Source: Piscicola geometra (taxonomy: Eukaryota; Annelida; Clitellata; Hirudinida; Piscicolidae). From it: a stretch of 64,000 nt of DNA. The notes beneath the pieces were generated by a model. The model saw nothing but the letters and a program-made list of their open reading frames with translations, was not told the DNA's origin and searched no databases. The stretch is from positions 7,040,719-7,104,718 of the forward strand of contig OX030959.1 in the NCBI GenBank assembly GCA_943735955.1, given 5' to 3'. The translations under genes were made by a program, and so were the position numbers. Positions 1 to 12,373 of this stretch are shown piece by piece (the first letter of the stretch is position 1; the number at the start of each line of letters is the position of its first letter).

Positions 1-1567
1 CGACACAACGCTGTCATTCTGGTGGCCAACAAGCAAGACCTGGTCCGAAATAGAGTCATTCAGGAAGAAGGTACGTGGAGGGAAGAGAGGTTTAAAAAAA
101 GGTTTGCTGAATTTAGACATGGATTTTATTATGTTCAAAAAATCTATACGTCACGGGGGTTAAAGTGTGTTTATTCAGAAATTTTATTAAAAATTTTAAA
201 TTTGCTGATGGATTTTTGAGTGCAAAACTTTCAATGGCGAAAAAAATACGATGAGCAGAGTGTGGAGCGATATATCAGAATTGAAAAACCGTGAGTAGAC
301 AGTGATTAATAAGAACATAAAGCATTATTCCTTTTCATATAGACTTTTTAACTATAATTGTTCCCATAAATAATATTATACTTTATCTTTTAAAACTGAA
401 CTTTTAACTTTTGTATTATTCAAACCTTCTTCAAAAGTGTTTTTCTTTAAATTGAATGCTTCAGAACTAGTTTTTAGAACAGTAAATGTTCATAGAAAAT
501 ACTCTTTCGAAAGACTTAAAGATATTAACAACTTTGAAGAAAAAATCAAAAATAAATTGGAATAATTTTAAATTCTGTTAAATTAAGATTCTAATAAAAT
601 AACAATTTTAAATTGTTTACAGATAAATAATATAAATTTAATATAAGCAACTCATTTTTTGTATATACTTTTATAACTTATATTTCAAGTGAATCCTTCA
701 AGGATTAATAATGGCTGGAATTAATCTCAATATTCCTACCATCGTCCTGGCAATGGATCAACACCCTTGTCAACTCTCTTTTTAGACGCAAAACTGGGAA
801 ACGAAGGATCCAACCTGCCGAAAGAATTTTAGTAATGACTCCCCATCACGTGCTTTCATTAACCCAAGCAGGCAAAAGCAATCGCTAAAAAATAACTGAG
901 AAAATTATAATTTTGCATTTTAAAATACGGAATCAGAATTCTGAACTACGAATATGACTTCTGGAAGAAAACATTATATTTCGGCTCCTATTTATCATTC
1001 ACCCTAGTGGATCATTCATTTTCTATCCTTTAAAAATTATCGCTTTCGACTAAAAGACTTTAGTTTTACAAAATGAACACGATCACTCTCAATTAGACCT
1101 TTCGAAATCCCTTACTTTTCTTCTACGAATAAATTTTAACTCGCTGGCGTAGTGAGATTATGTCGACTTATGTTTGTCTTCAAAAAATTTTTTTTTTTAA
1201 ATATATGTTACAAGCAATGTGTAGAACCAGGCAATCCACCAACGAAAATTCCTATTTCAGCCTAACCCGTCATTGAAACTATTACAATTTTAACCACACC
1301 ACAGAAGGGAAAAGTCTCGCTCACAAGAAGCACTGCAAGTTCATCGAGGTATCAGCGCTCTTGGACCACAAAGTAGACGACCTCCTCGTTGGAACCACTC
1401 GCCAAATAAGACTGCGAAAAAGTGTCGGCGTGTGGGTGAAAGAAAATGAAAGTCGCGAAGCTGGACTGGGTTGTTTCCAGAAAGCGGTGACTGATCTGTA
1501 CAACCGATACATCAGACGAAGGACTCTGGCTGAAGCTAATTCGTGTGATGATTTGTTCACACCTTGA
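1..1567 (+). CDS. RGK-family (Rad/Gem/Rem) small GTPase, 3' part
   Basis: This is the C-terminal part of a Ras-like GTPase; the 5' exons lie left of the window. Exon 1-70 reads HNAVILVANKQDLVRNRV, containing the NKxD guanine-binding motif (G4), and ends at a GT donor in phase 1. Exon 1305-1567 starts after CACCACAG in the matching phase and gives the G5 region (FIEVSALLDHKVDDLL), a basic helix and a TGA stop. The tail ends SCDDLFTP, with a cysteine seven residues from the end and no CaaX box. This fits RGK proteins, which carry a conserved C-terminal cysteine motif and bind calcium-channel beta subunits and calmodulin at the plasma membrane. Which of Rad, Gem or Rem it matches cannot be told. 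The 1.2-kb intron is AT-rich with nothing recognisable. Confidence 0.88.
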
Positions 1568-2190
1568 AAAACTCTGACAAGAAATTTAAAGAATTAAAGA
1601 ATGGAGTCAAAACACTGATGGAGTCCCAAAACTGCGTTTTCTCGACTTTTGAAAGAATATTTTTTCTTTTCAATTAGCGGCTTCACGAGAGATCGACAAT
1701 TGAGCACTGAGGCTCGAAAAAAAATCCGAAGAACATTTGATTAAAGATTGGCTTTGAGCTAAAATACTCCAATATTGTTTCATAAATTCATGAATGAAGT
1801 TTTTCTTCATGTTGAATATTCATTCTCAAAGATTATTTTAAAGCAGTAAATCTTTTGTTGGCATGATTGTGTCAATGGACTTATTTAAGAATCAACGATA
1901 TTATTTTTTTCACCGTTAATTGTTGTTTATATAAATACTCAAATATAAAATTTTACTTCGATGGAATACAAAAAATGCAACCATTAAAATTTTTACTGAA
2001 AATGAATAATTATTGTGGAAACGACATAAATTGTAACATGATTGTAATTAATCATTTTTTCCGTTCAATTTGTATTTAATTTGTACATGTGCTCCAAGAT
2101 AAGAACCCATCTTAACTCAAGCCTTTATTGCTTTTTATTGGATTGCATTTGAATCTTATAAAGTCTTATAAGAGCATTCCTTTTATTTTC

Positions 2191-2196
2191 AATAAA
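2191..2196 (+). terminator. Probable poly(A) signal of the RGK GTPase
   Basis: AATAAA, about 620 bases after the stop codon. The minus-strand signal of the tetraspan gene (TTTATT on the plus strand, 2275-2280) lies only 80 bases away, so the two 3' UTRs nearly touch. The rest of 1568-2645 shows no coding signal. Confidence 0.5.
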
Positions 2197-2274
2197 AACC
2201 GTCAATTTTTGTTTAAAGTTTGTGGAAATTTGATAAAGAAAATAACCAATACAAAGCATATTTAAGAACATATA

Positions 2275-2280
2275 TTTATT
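2275..2280 (-). terminator. Probable poly(A) signal of the claudin-like gene
   Basis: AATAAA on the minus strand, about 366 bases downstream of the tetraspan stop codon and facing the GTPase signal. Confidence 0.4.
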
Positions 2281-2645
2281 TATACATTTTAAAGTTTGGG
2301 AAAGAAATTATATAAAACATTAATCATTGGTCGTTTACAACATATCTAAAACCATAAGTTTCAAAAATGATAGTTTTAAATGTAAATAGGCAATTTAGCA
2401 CACTCTAAGTGCTTGGCAATTTAACAATGACTTTTTTAAAAACTAGCCGTATGGACCGGTTAGGCTTACACAACGAACACATCATAGACTACTACAAAAA
2501 CAGAAATATATAACTAAAACTACAAAAACAAATTGTTGTTAACGAAAAAGTGTTTAAAATATCACTAAACCAGCAGACTTTAATAACCTGTAAAACACCC
2601 ATAATCCCTTTGAAAAAGTCATTTTAAAAGCATAAAAACCCACAC

Positions 2646-3914
2646 TCATATATCATCCTTCTGTTTTAATATCACGAACCACACGAAAAGACCCGAAGTG
2701 AACGAAGCACAACAGCAAGCCACCATTTCGCACACCCACGAGAACGACAAGCCATAACCTTTCAAGCCATCCACGCCCTCCAGCCAGAACTCGCTGTTGC
2801 TCTGCTTGCGAAGCGAGTTATCAGCGAATACGACCAGTATAGTCATCAGCAGAAAATCTTTTGAAAAATTAATGGAAGTTTCAAGTATTTCTTGAAGCTT
2901 ATTTTATAGAATAGAATAATCAATAATTTTCATCAGTTTATCTTGATCGATCGTTATTATTACCACCCTCACCCACCGTGAATAAAATGTCCTGCTGCAG
3001 TGATGTATAGTAGCAACCATCCAAACCACTCTAGTCTGTGGTGGTTTTCCATCGTTTAAACGAATCAATCTCATTAGTTTTAATTGGAGCTGTGTTTTAA
3101 TCTAAATTTAAATTTCTTAGTTATTGATAATTTTCAAGAAATTAAAGCATCACATTTATAACCTGACTCTCGAGTAGGCGTTCCATCCGTGATAAGATGA
3201 CCATGTAACCGTTGCTATGCTCAGAAAGATTGTTGCTATTGTGGTAACTATGGAAATAATGGCAAACGTCTGACAGACCGTTAACCAATCTGATTTATGG
3301 ATAAATTTTCAAAGTGAACTTTCTCTAATTTAAATGAACTTTTTATTTTTAAAAACGTATTTGAGAGTCTATCAATAATTTTCTTTTACATTCTTAAATA
3401 CTTCAATCAAAAATCCTAAAAGCAACAGCCACTAAATAACTTTTCACTCATCAAAGTGCCGCCAAAGCACCTACAAGGAACAAGCCACATCCTGATGTTT
3501 GCATACTCTTCTGAGCCCAGAGAATGACAGCCCCAGTAAACGTGTTCAGGGTGCTCGTGTGGGTGCTGGAAACGCTCAAAACACGCCGACCATAACCCTG
3601 GTGAAAGGTTCGAAAGCGGATTACAAATTTTGATGTTGAAATTTAAAATTTAAACTTGGTTTTATCTATTTTAAAATTCTGTGATTTTTAAACCATACAA
3701 AAACAATAATTATATTTGAATATTATGAGCATGCTTATTCTTTTCCTATCGTTTTTTCTATCTCAAACACCCAACCTAAATTGGAAAATCCCCATTCCAC
3801 CATGGAATCAGCTCTGAGCCAGTAGGGAGTCATAAGAGCGATGGAGTGGCAAACGGTCGTGATGAGGAGGGAAGCGATGATCAAGCTGGTCAAAATGCTG
3901 CCATCCAGAATCAT
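2646..3914 (-). CDS. Claudin/PMP22-superfamily four-TM protein, complete
   Basis: Five exons on the minus strand: 3914-3776, 3597-3475, 3289-3163, 3035-2977 and 2857-2646. All phases agree (1,1,2,1), giving 219 residues from the ATG at 3914 to a TGA. TM1 is at about residues 8-30, followed by TPYWL. The first extracellular loop holds the family signature GLWSACF and a second cysteine (YWGCHS). TM2 (FAIISIVTTIATIFL) is in exon 3, TM3 is split between exons 4 and 5, and TM4 (EMVACCCASFTSGLFVWFV) is near the C-terminus. Length and W..GLW..C..C layout are typical of claudins, PMP22/EMP and LHFPL relatives, which act at junctions or as membrane scaffolds. The subfamily is unresolved. The short exon 4 (59 bp) has no open frame of useful length and is found only by splice phase. 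Confidence 0.82.
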
Positions 3915-5193
3915 GGTGAAATGGAAATTGCAAGAAAATATTGGAAGTTAAAAACAAGATAAATATAATGAAGATTTAGCTAGAAAACTTTGGAAAGGCT
4001 CAAGTAAAACTATAAGTTTCGATTTTTTGTAGTTTAAACATAATTTAGTTTAAAATATATAAACAATTTATTTATTTATAAAAATAAAGTTGTTTCAATC
4101 TTTACAACTTAATGGATTTGAACCAAACTGTTTAAAATACATGCGTTTGCAAAACAATGCAGCAGGGAGCTGGTTGCTGAGAAAGTTTTTAACAAGTGCA
4201 AAATAATTACAACTTCAATTTATAATTTTTATATATTAAAAAATAATTATTTTTCCAATTCCAAACAAAGACCGTTTCAATACTGTTATTGCTGGGTTCA
4301 AAAGTCTGATATAATAAAGTCGTAAAAAGTTCTTTTTATCAAGTTGATTGTGTATTATATAGAGTAAGTAATGCACTTTTTAAAATTATCATTGAAAAAA
4401 TTAGATTATAAAATATAGTTATTTTTTCTAAATGAAATACTACATATTAAGTGCTTTAAAACACATCTAATGCTCATATCTTCATGGAAACGCGCTTTTG
4501 TTTGAATAAATTACAGTGCCTGCTGGCAGTATATTTAAAGAATGCCACAGTTTATATCGCTTGTTCCATACCTAAATCGATACATACATACATGATTTTA
4601 TTATTCATATAAATAATTGGTTATAATTGTTAATATTGATGAGATGTAATTATTTTTGTTGTCATGTCAATTCTTGGAAATATAAATTAATTATAATAAT
4701 GGTTTTGAAGTTAAATAAAATTATATTTAAATAGGGAGTTCAACTATTTATTACTGAATTTTGCAGAATATTTTATATAAAATTTCGAGAATTATAAAAT
4801 TTTCTATTTAAATATAAAAATTTAACTACTGTTTTCTTGGTTAATTCTTTAAATTTAATCGTTTTAAAACAAATTTTTATCACTAAATTTGGAAAAACCT
4901 TTTTTCATTTTGAAAAATGATATAAAAAATAAAGAGTATAAAAACTGAATAATAAGGATATATTTTTCAGTTTTGTAAGCGCATCTTTAAGAAAAAATAT
5001 TTTAAACATCTTTCGACTATAAGTTTTAAAAAATCGATAAAACATAACTTATTATGTTTCCAAGCCCAGTTATTTAATTTTTTGATATTTTTCACAAATA
5101 AACTACATAAATCTTCAATTTAAATAACTAACCGTTGAAAAAATTTAATAATTGATCTAATCATCTCTTTTAAATGCATAATCACCAAGAAGC
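3915..5193. other. Intergenic, likely divergent promoter region
   Basis: AT-rich stretch between the divergent tetraspan gene and the membrane-protein gene at 5194. It must hold both 5' ends, but no clear TATA or initiator pair and no coding exon could be picked out. Confidence 0.4.
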
Positions 5194-7403
5194 ATGTTCA
5201 ACGTCTCCAGCATTAAAATGCATACAACTCCATTCATTATTTCAAAGCTCTCGCATGTGCCAGGTAAGCTTGGAAATTTTTTTTATAAATTCGTTTATTA
5301 GTTTTCAAGAGTGGATGAGGTTTCTTAATAACGACGTGTAAGAATTTCATTCTAATATATTTTTGTTTTTATAATCATTTATTCACTATCAACTTTATTT
5401 TCTATTTACATTTTTTCTTGACGGAAAATAATCTGTATAACTCAATGTATTTCATATTCCGAGAAATAAAATATTTTCAACATAAAAAGTTAGTTATTAA
5501 ATCCACTATGCGTTACGAATTGATAACGAATGCAATTATTTATTTATTTTCGACACACTTTCAGGGGAATAAATTAATAAAAAAGTGCTTATTAAAATTA
5601 TGCCACTCATAGTTAATAGGCGAATCTATTGAGTAATTGAATGGGAGCTACCCAATTAACACAACTCTATCAAAATCAATAAAGCTTCATTCACCGCAAC
5701 CACCGCCGCCATCTATCAAACACCAATACCGACACAAAAATCGCAACTAAAAACACAAAAATCACATAAAACTTTCAAGTATAAGACCAAAACCCCCAAC
5801 AGGCACTATTCTGGACATGACGAGTTTCAGTCTCATGCTGATCGCTGTGATATCTCCATTCTTGCTCGTCGTCGTCGTTTGCCTCGTCCTCCGATTCAAA
5901 AGGAAAAACCAACCACTCAAGTGCTATCCCATGGATGACACAGGTTTAATTTTCATCGTGCCATCTAACGAGCTCAAAATAACATCCTGGAATGATGAAG
6001 ATGATTGTGGCTTTAAAGAACGCTATCTGAAGTTTAGAGAGAGTTTGGGCGGACATAAAAACAAGCAGCAGAAAAGTAGATCTCAACCTGCTAATGACAA
6101 TAACTTCGAAGGAACAAATGGAAAAAGGATTCATAAAATCAACATGGATCTCCAAAGGTTTCTAAACAACGCCTCGATCGGTTCAATAAGTCCAACAAAG
6201 GATTTGGAAGAAACTATTGGTTATTTTTTCAGAAAAAGTTCTGCTGAAGAAAAGATTTTTATCAAGCATGATAACAAGTCGTTGTATGAAAGCGTAGTTA
6301 TACAAAGTAGAAAAAGTAGTTATGCCAATCATGGAAGGCATTTCAACAACAGAAGTTTTTCTTACAGCGAATCAATTGATGAGGATTATGAATATAGGCT
6401 AGCTAAGAATGCTTTCAATAGAATCGAAACTAGCGAGTGTTCTAGCCTTGACACTCAAACAAAATGCGGCGCAGAAAAAACACCCAGAAAAAACCCGGAA
6501 GTAATGACTAACGTGGAAAAGTACGATGTTGCAATAGAAAGCATCCCTGAAGCACAAACAGAAAAAAATGTGATGAACATTGGCTTTGGAAGTCTGTGTG
6601 ACTTGATCATTGAAACAATGTTGCCAGTTCAAAAAAGCAGTGAAAGTCAGATGGAAAAAACAAAAAATAGTTATAATAATGGTAATGGTGATGATGGTGT
6701 CAGTGAAGAAGATGTGGATGATTTTTTAGGTGATAAAAATGCACGTTTACGTGGATGTCAAAATAAAAAGGATAATTTCGACAATGAAATTACTTCTAAT
6801 AATATAAAAATAAGTTTTTTAAAAGACGAAAGATTAAAGAATCAGATTGAAGTTCCGACTGTGGCTAGCAACAATAAAAAAACTAAAAACGATAAAAATG
6901 TTAAAACAAGTGTATCAACTGGGTCAATGAATCAAAGTAATTCGGTAATTTATTACATGAGCAAAAATAACATTAAAGTTAATCAAGAGACCGATTCCTA
7001 TCAACCGCTAAATCGAGCTACGATTGAAAGCAGTAGTAGAAGAAATGGAAAAGATATAAGAGTAAAAGATATCAGCAAAGCTATTGAAAGTATCAAAGAT
7101 CATGACTTTGAAAATAAAACTGTAGACATTGGACACGGATTGACATGCATTGAAGGCAATGCCATAAATAATTCTAATGAATCTTTCAAACCTCAAACTT
7201 TTGTGCTAAGTGTGGAAACAGAAGAAGATATAATGAGAAAATTCGATGCTATTCTGATAAACGAAGATGATGGAGATGATGAAGAGATGGAAGGCTTCGA
7301 TGATAACATATCTGTTAAAAGCCGAGAAATTGAAGATATTTGCGTTTTTGAAGAATTAAACACTAAAAATGATGATACTGATAAGTTAACCATTCTATAT
7401 TAG
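5194..7403 (+). CDS. Single-pass membrane protein, unknown family
   Basis: Two exons, 5194-5263 and 5803-7403, join in phase 1 (CCAG/GTAAGC donor, CAACAG acceptor) to give 556 residues. The ATG at 5194 is the likely start; the ATG at 5817 would remove a short N-terminal region with one Asn-glycosylation motif (NVS). One strong membrane segment lies at about residues 32-54, followed by basic RFKRK, so the long C-terminal part should be cytoplasmic. That part is highly charged and Asn/Ser/Asp-rich, with acidic runs near residues 310 and 510, and looks disordered. A conserved-looking patch, CYPMDDTGLIFIVPS, directly follows the membrane segment. I do not recognise a family. An undetected upstream ectodomain exon is possible, because exon 1 could also be internal. 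Confidence 0.7.
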
Positions 7404-7683
7404 ACACTTTACAAAATATCCTAAAAACAGTTTTTCTTCAAAATTCAGTTATTTCACAAATTTCTTTTTTCACTGATGTTTCTGACGAAACCATTATCTT
7501 TGCCGTCCATCAGTTTAAAGAGCTTTATTTCGTCTAAATTAGTGCTTGAATACGATACCTAAGTGTTAAAGCTTGTTTTAAACTAATTTTTCATCATAGT
7601 TTTATTTTTATTTTTAGAAACCCAAGAAATTCTTTTTCGTCTCTTGTAAATGGTTTAGATATGTAAATGTTTTTTTGTTCTTG

Positions 7684-7689
7684 AATAAA
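7684..7689 (+). terminator. Probable poly(A) signal of the 5194-7403 gene
   Basis: AATAAA about 280 bases after the stop. The gap to the convergent Ig gene (7404-8288) holds nothing else recognisable apart from a minus-strand AATAAA (TTTATT at 8148-8153), which suits the Ig gene. Confidence 0.5.
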
Positions 7690-8288
7690 TCACAAAATAA
7701 CGAATTGAACTTTTATTTAGAAGTTTTCATGAATTTTTTTGTAAAAGGGTTTTAAATATAAAAGGAAACAAAACATTGAAATATATCTGGGAGCTCAGAC
7801 GAGTATATTTTCATGCTATTGATTGCATTTAAAGCGAAAATCTATTTTAATATAGTTTCAACATTGTAAAAATATAAACTCATTCTTTTAAATTAATATT
7901 TTAAAGGTTATTTGGAAGTTCTTTTGCTATTATGTATTCTTAAACAGATCTTGAACTTAACATGTTTTTGGATCCTACAAGCTTCACATTGTTTAACAAA
8001 TTTATTTTTTTCTCAAGTTACACAAATTTAGTTTTCACATATATGGAAATTAATATATTATATATTATATTATATTATATCTGTATTATAAAGCTATGAA
8101 TCCACACATTATAACAAAGTTCAATCGTCGATTAGCCTTTCGTTATATTTATTTATTTTATTCTTAATTATCCTTCAACCAAAAAAATTAAAATTAATTT
8201 AGATCTTATATCTTCTTTGTTTTGAAGTCTCGGTAAAAACCAGCTGTCTGCTCACTCAATTCGTCCAGTGTGATTTTCCAACTGGAAA

Positions 8289-10364
8289 CTAATTTTCCCT
8301 TCTCGGACTTACAGGAGAGTGGTAATCTTCAGGGAGAGAGAAGACTAACTGGGGAAGTTGAGAAAAAGCTAAAAGCGAAGCTAGTGTTACTATAGCCACA
8401 ACGGTGATTGGGTGGGAGTTGGTGGCTAGGGCAGCTAATGAAACACCTATCACAAAAGAGAGTTGGAGGTAAAAGAATGGCTTGGAGAACCATGTGGACG
8501 CTAATTCTTCTAGTAATGAAGGCTTGTTTTTATCTGTGCTTGTGGTGCTGTTCTGAATGACACCAGAGGTTGTAATGATGAGCGATGATTTTACAGAGAC
8601 AGGTTTGTTGGGATTCAAGAAACTGTCTTTCAATTCTTTTGAAACTACTTTGATCTCAATAGAATTTCTTCTTTTACGTTCGGGATTTGTATTGGCTGGC
8701 ATTCCTACATAAATGCCAGTAGAGCCTTGGAAAATAGTCTCTTTAGAAGTTTCGATGTTTGTAGGAGTTGTGGCACGTAGTTTGAGAGGTCTTTGTTCAC
8801 TGGGAGAAATTCCATCACTTTGCTTTTGCTTTTGCTCCAAAAACTGAATTTCTTTTTTCTTTAGTTGTTCTTGTAACTGTTGGTGTTGTAGTCTCAATTG
8901 TTGTTTTTGTAGTTTGAAATCTTGAATTTGGTGCAGTTTCTGCAGTTGCTTTTGTTGATGAGTGTTTGCAGTTTCTAGTTGCTGAGGTCTGGAAGCGGTG
9001 ATTTTAGGCGAGATTATGTTGCTCAAATTGTTAGTTTTTATGTACAAGTCAAGCTTGTCGTTAGAACTATTAAAAGATTGCTTGAAAGAAGGCGAATTGT
9101 CTGCTGTTTTGCGTGGTGCTTGTTGAGAATCTTGGCGAGATGCAGTAGTGATGTTGATGTTACTGGTGGGACGTCTGGAGCTGATCTGTTGTGGATCTTT
9201 TTGGATCAGACCTGTTGTTTCCTGACTGACTGAATCTAGGCCTAACATTTTCGATAGTGATGAATAATGTGGCTTTTTGAAGGGAGCTTCAGTTTCCGAA
9301 GACGAAGATTCGCCGGCTGAAACCTCGTTGTCTGAGTAAGAATGACTTCGCGTTTGTTTTGTTTTGTTCGAACCACCGTTCACTTGATGGTTGCTGTTGC
9401 TTTCTATCGGCTGAATATCTTCGAATTCTGAATTATAATTTTTAAAAAAAAGACTTTTAATATTTTAAATAAAACTATTAATAATTATTTTACAATTTTT
9501 ACACAAATTTCTAATTTCAAAGACACGACATCCAACGACAAACCTTCAGCGACATTCTCCAAGTTGCCATAGTTGATTGCAGAGTTTATAGAACGAGCGC
9601 TATGTTTAATGGCTGCTATGAATTCCTTAAGTGGGGATGGAGGCATTTTGACGTATTCCTGCTCCTCCTTCTCTTCCACCATCGTCTGTTCTTGAATACT
9701 CTTCAGAACTGGCGGAGAACTCACCCGTGGCGCGCTACCACCTTTTTTCTTGGTCCGTCTGCTTTTGGAAGCTTTGAAAGGGGTTTGATACTATAAGTTA
9801 GTAATTTTGCAGAAAACTTTTGGATTTTATTTTTTTTCTAAATATGCTTGAATTTATATTTTTTAAACTTTTAACAAGTATAATAACCAAACCGATGATA
9901 GAGAGATATCCAGTGGAGCTGGCACTACCTTCCCTATTCTCAAGCCTGCACTTGTAGGGTCCTTCGTCCTTGCGGTTGACGTGTGTGATGGTGAGAACAC
10001 TGCAACCGGAGCTTTGGTCGGTGACGATGATGTGTTTGTCGGTGTTGGTGAGAACCTCATCCTCCCTCACCCAGGTGACAGTGGGGGGAGGCGTGCTGCG
10101 GTAGTAGCCGACAAATGTGGCGCTCTTGCCGGTCTCTATCTCCAAAAACGTCTTCAATCTCTGCGTGAACTCGGGAGCTGCGGTAGAGGTTTTAGATCAC
10201 TCAGAAATATTTCATGTATTTTGACGAAATTGGAAATTTGATTTGAAATCAGATTTCATACCTTCGAAGACGTTGATTTTTTTAAAGCGAAATATATCTT
10301 TGTTATCCATTAGAGAGTTGAGGCTTTCTTCCATTGTAGGCTGAGATATGCAAACTTCATTCAT
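8289..10364 (-). CDS. I-set Ig domain protein with C-terminal membrane hairpin
   Basis: Four exons on the minus strand: 10364-10262, 10177-9888, 9790-9544 and 9427-8289, all phase-consistent, giving 592 residues. There is no signal peptide. Residues 36-130 form an I-set Ig domain (APEFTQRLK, VTWVRE, DEGPYKCRLEN) like those of intracellular muscle proteins. The usual B-strand cysteine is replaced (ATFVGYY), so the canonical disulfide is absent. A basic linker, a Ser-rich region and a Gln-rich coiled coil (about 370-415) follow. Two hydrophobic segments (about 530-549 and 554-576) near the C-terminus suggest a tail anchor or hairpin in an internal membrane. A perfect GTAAGT donor at 8312-8307 lies just before the stop, so the last residues may be alternatively spliced. 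The exon 2 donor (GTTATT) was chosen by phase and is the weakest join. No named family is recognised. Confidence 0.72.
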
Positions 10365-12365
10365 TTTTTGGAAATAATTCACTTTAATTGATCTTTATTT
10401 AATGTGAGTGAAAATTTATTATTTCCAAAATCTGTTAGAAGAGTTTTCATATTGAATCTGGAATGTAAGAAAAATTAATGGTTTCAACTAGATGAGCTTG
10501 ATCTATGAAAGCATCATGACGGTAATTATATACTCTTTAATTCATCTCAATTTGTTTTGATAACTTACTTTCTAATGGTTTTCAAACTTTCATGGAATAT
10601 GAATCAATCTAAAGAATTTAAATGTTTAAATAAAGTAATTTCGTATAACTGATATTTACAATAATTTAATTTCAAAAACTAGCTACTCAAACTAAAACTA
10701 AAATTCAATTCTATAAAAAAATAAAGAAAATCCAAGGATGTTTTTTTACCAAGTACGGCTTATAAATAATTAAGAAGAAGAAGATGAACCCCGTGCAGAG
10801 AATGAGACAAACAGGCATAAAAACAAACATTCAAGCAGACTGACACAGACTAGCATGAAACAACAACATTCTAACCATTCGAAACTTGCTTTTCCTGCTG
10901 CTATATACTCCAGCTACATCCATCCATTTTTATATGCTCTGTAATGCATTAAGTCCTATAAAGAGTTCTTATCATTAATGTTAATTTCTATACTCATACA
11001 GATGTACGTTATTGTTATCTGGGAAAAGCTTTATAACTTTTATATGATATATTGGACTTGATATGCTTTGATATTATGACTCCTTCAGGAAGATTAGATT
11101 TTCTCCATGCTATTTGAATCATTCCTGTGTGCGTTCTCTTTGTTAAAATAAATTGTAATCGTTAGTAAAAAGAATTTGATACATGACATAATGAAAATCG
11201 AAAGGAGCATAAAAATCCAAACAGTTGCTGAATGAAAGAAATGCTCAATTTAACTCTTTCTATAATTAGTAAAATCTTGCATTCTTCTCAAATTAGCAAG
11301 AATTTTTCTTTCTTCCTTCTTTGAGTTTTTTCAATTCGTACCGTTAAGTACCAGATTGTTCTAGCGCCCATCTTGCTTAGACACTATCGTTTTTTGAAAA
11401 CTAATTGTTTTTTTGAGCCCTTAGTTCGAACATAAATTTAAAAAACAACAATGTTTATTGTGGAATTTATGGCAAACAATAATAATACTCGTAACTGAAT
11501 TCCAATGATCTATGACTATTTAGTTAGGAAAAAAATTGAAAAAACTTTAATATTTGAAAATTGTTAACTTTTTAAAAGCAGTTGACAAAATTCCGATATT
11601 TTCGTTAAAAAAAAGTATTTGAAAATGTTTCAATATATTTCAAGTTCACGGTATATTCCCACACTCTACACGCACAAACAGTTTGGTTTTCTAATGCATT
11701 GAGCGCTTCGTTACGATTTTTTCCACGTGCGACGCAGATAATGAGATCACTGGAGCGTAACAGAGTTTTGATTCATTAATTGATTCATTACACTTCGTGC
11801 GAATCTGGTTTAGGGTGGAAATTGTTGTACATGTTGTAGGAGTCTATACAGCATCAAGGATGAACAATTCAATGGGAGTTTACGTTGAAAGACCGAAGGA
11901 TGGAATTGAAAATATGAACTGTTAAGATCTAGTAGAAATATAAATTTTAACAAAACAAAATTGAATAATTAATTGTATTTTTAACATAAAAAAGTAAAAT
12001 TATAAAAAAATATTTTTTTTGCTTTTCAAATAAACTTTTTTTTTCTCTCAAATGTTTTTTTCTTTTTCGCAAGGTGACACTTCTAATTTTAAAAATTAAT
12101 ATATTCATATGCAGCGGTGAATGTCATTCAAAAACAATGTGAAAAGCGTGTTTTCTGAGTTCAAAACTGTTTTTATTTATTTTAGTTTTCAAGTTTTTAT
12201 AAAGTAAATCATGCACCAATAAACTATCTCTTAAGATTGAAAATTTTTTAATATTAAATAGGTGTTTCCATGTTTGAAAATTTAGTTTTTTTAACTCTTC
12301 TTTTTTATTTTTTAATCGTATTATGCAAAGGAATATAGCTAACTTTATGGGTGTATTACAGTCAA
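10365..12365. other. Intergenic, upstream of the Ig gene
   Basis: No coding exon found. About 11640-11830 is less AT-rich, contains CACGTG and TAAT words, and could be a regulatory islet; the rest is plain AT-rich sequence. Confidence 0.35.
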
Positions 12366-12373
12366 ATGAGGAG

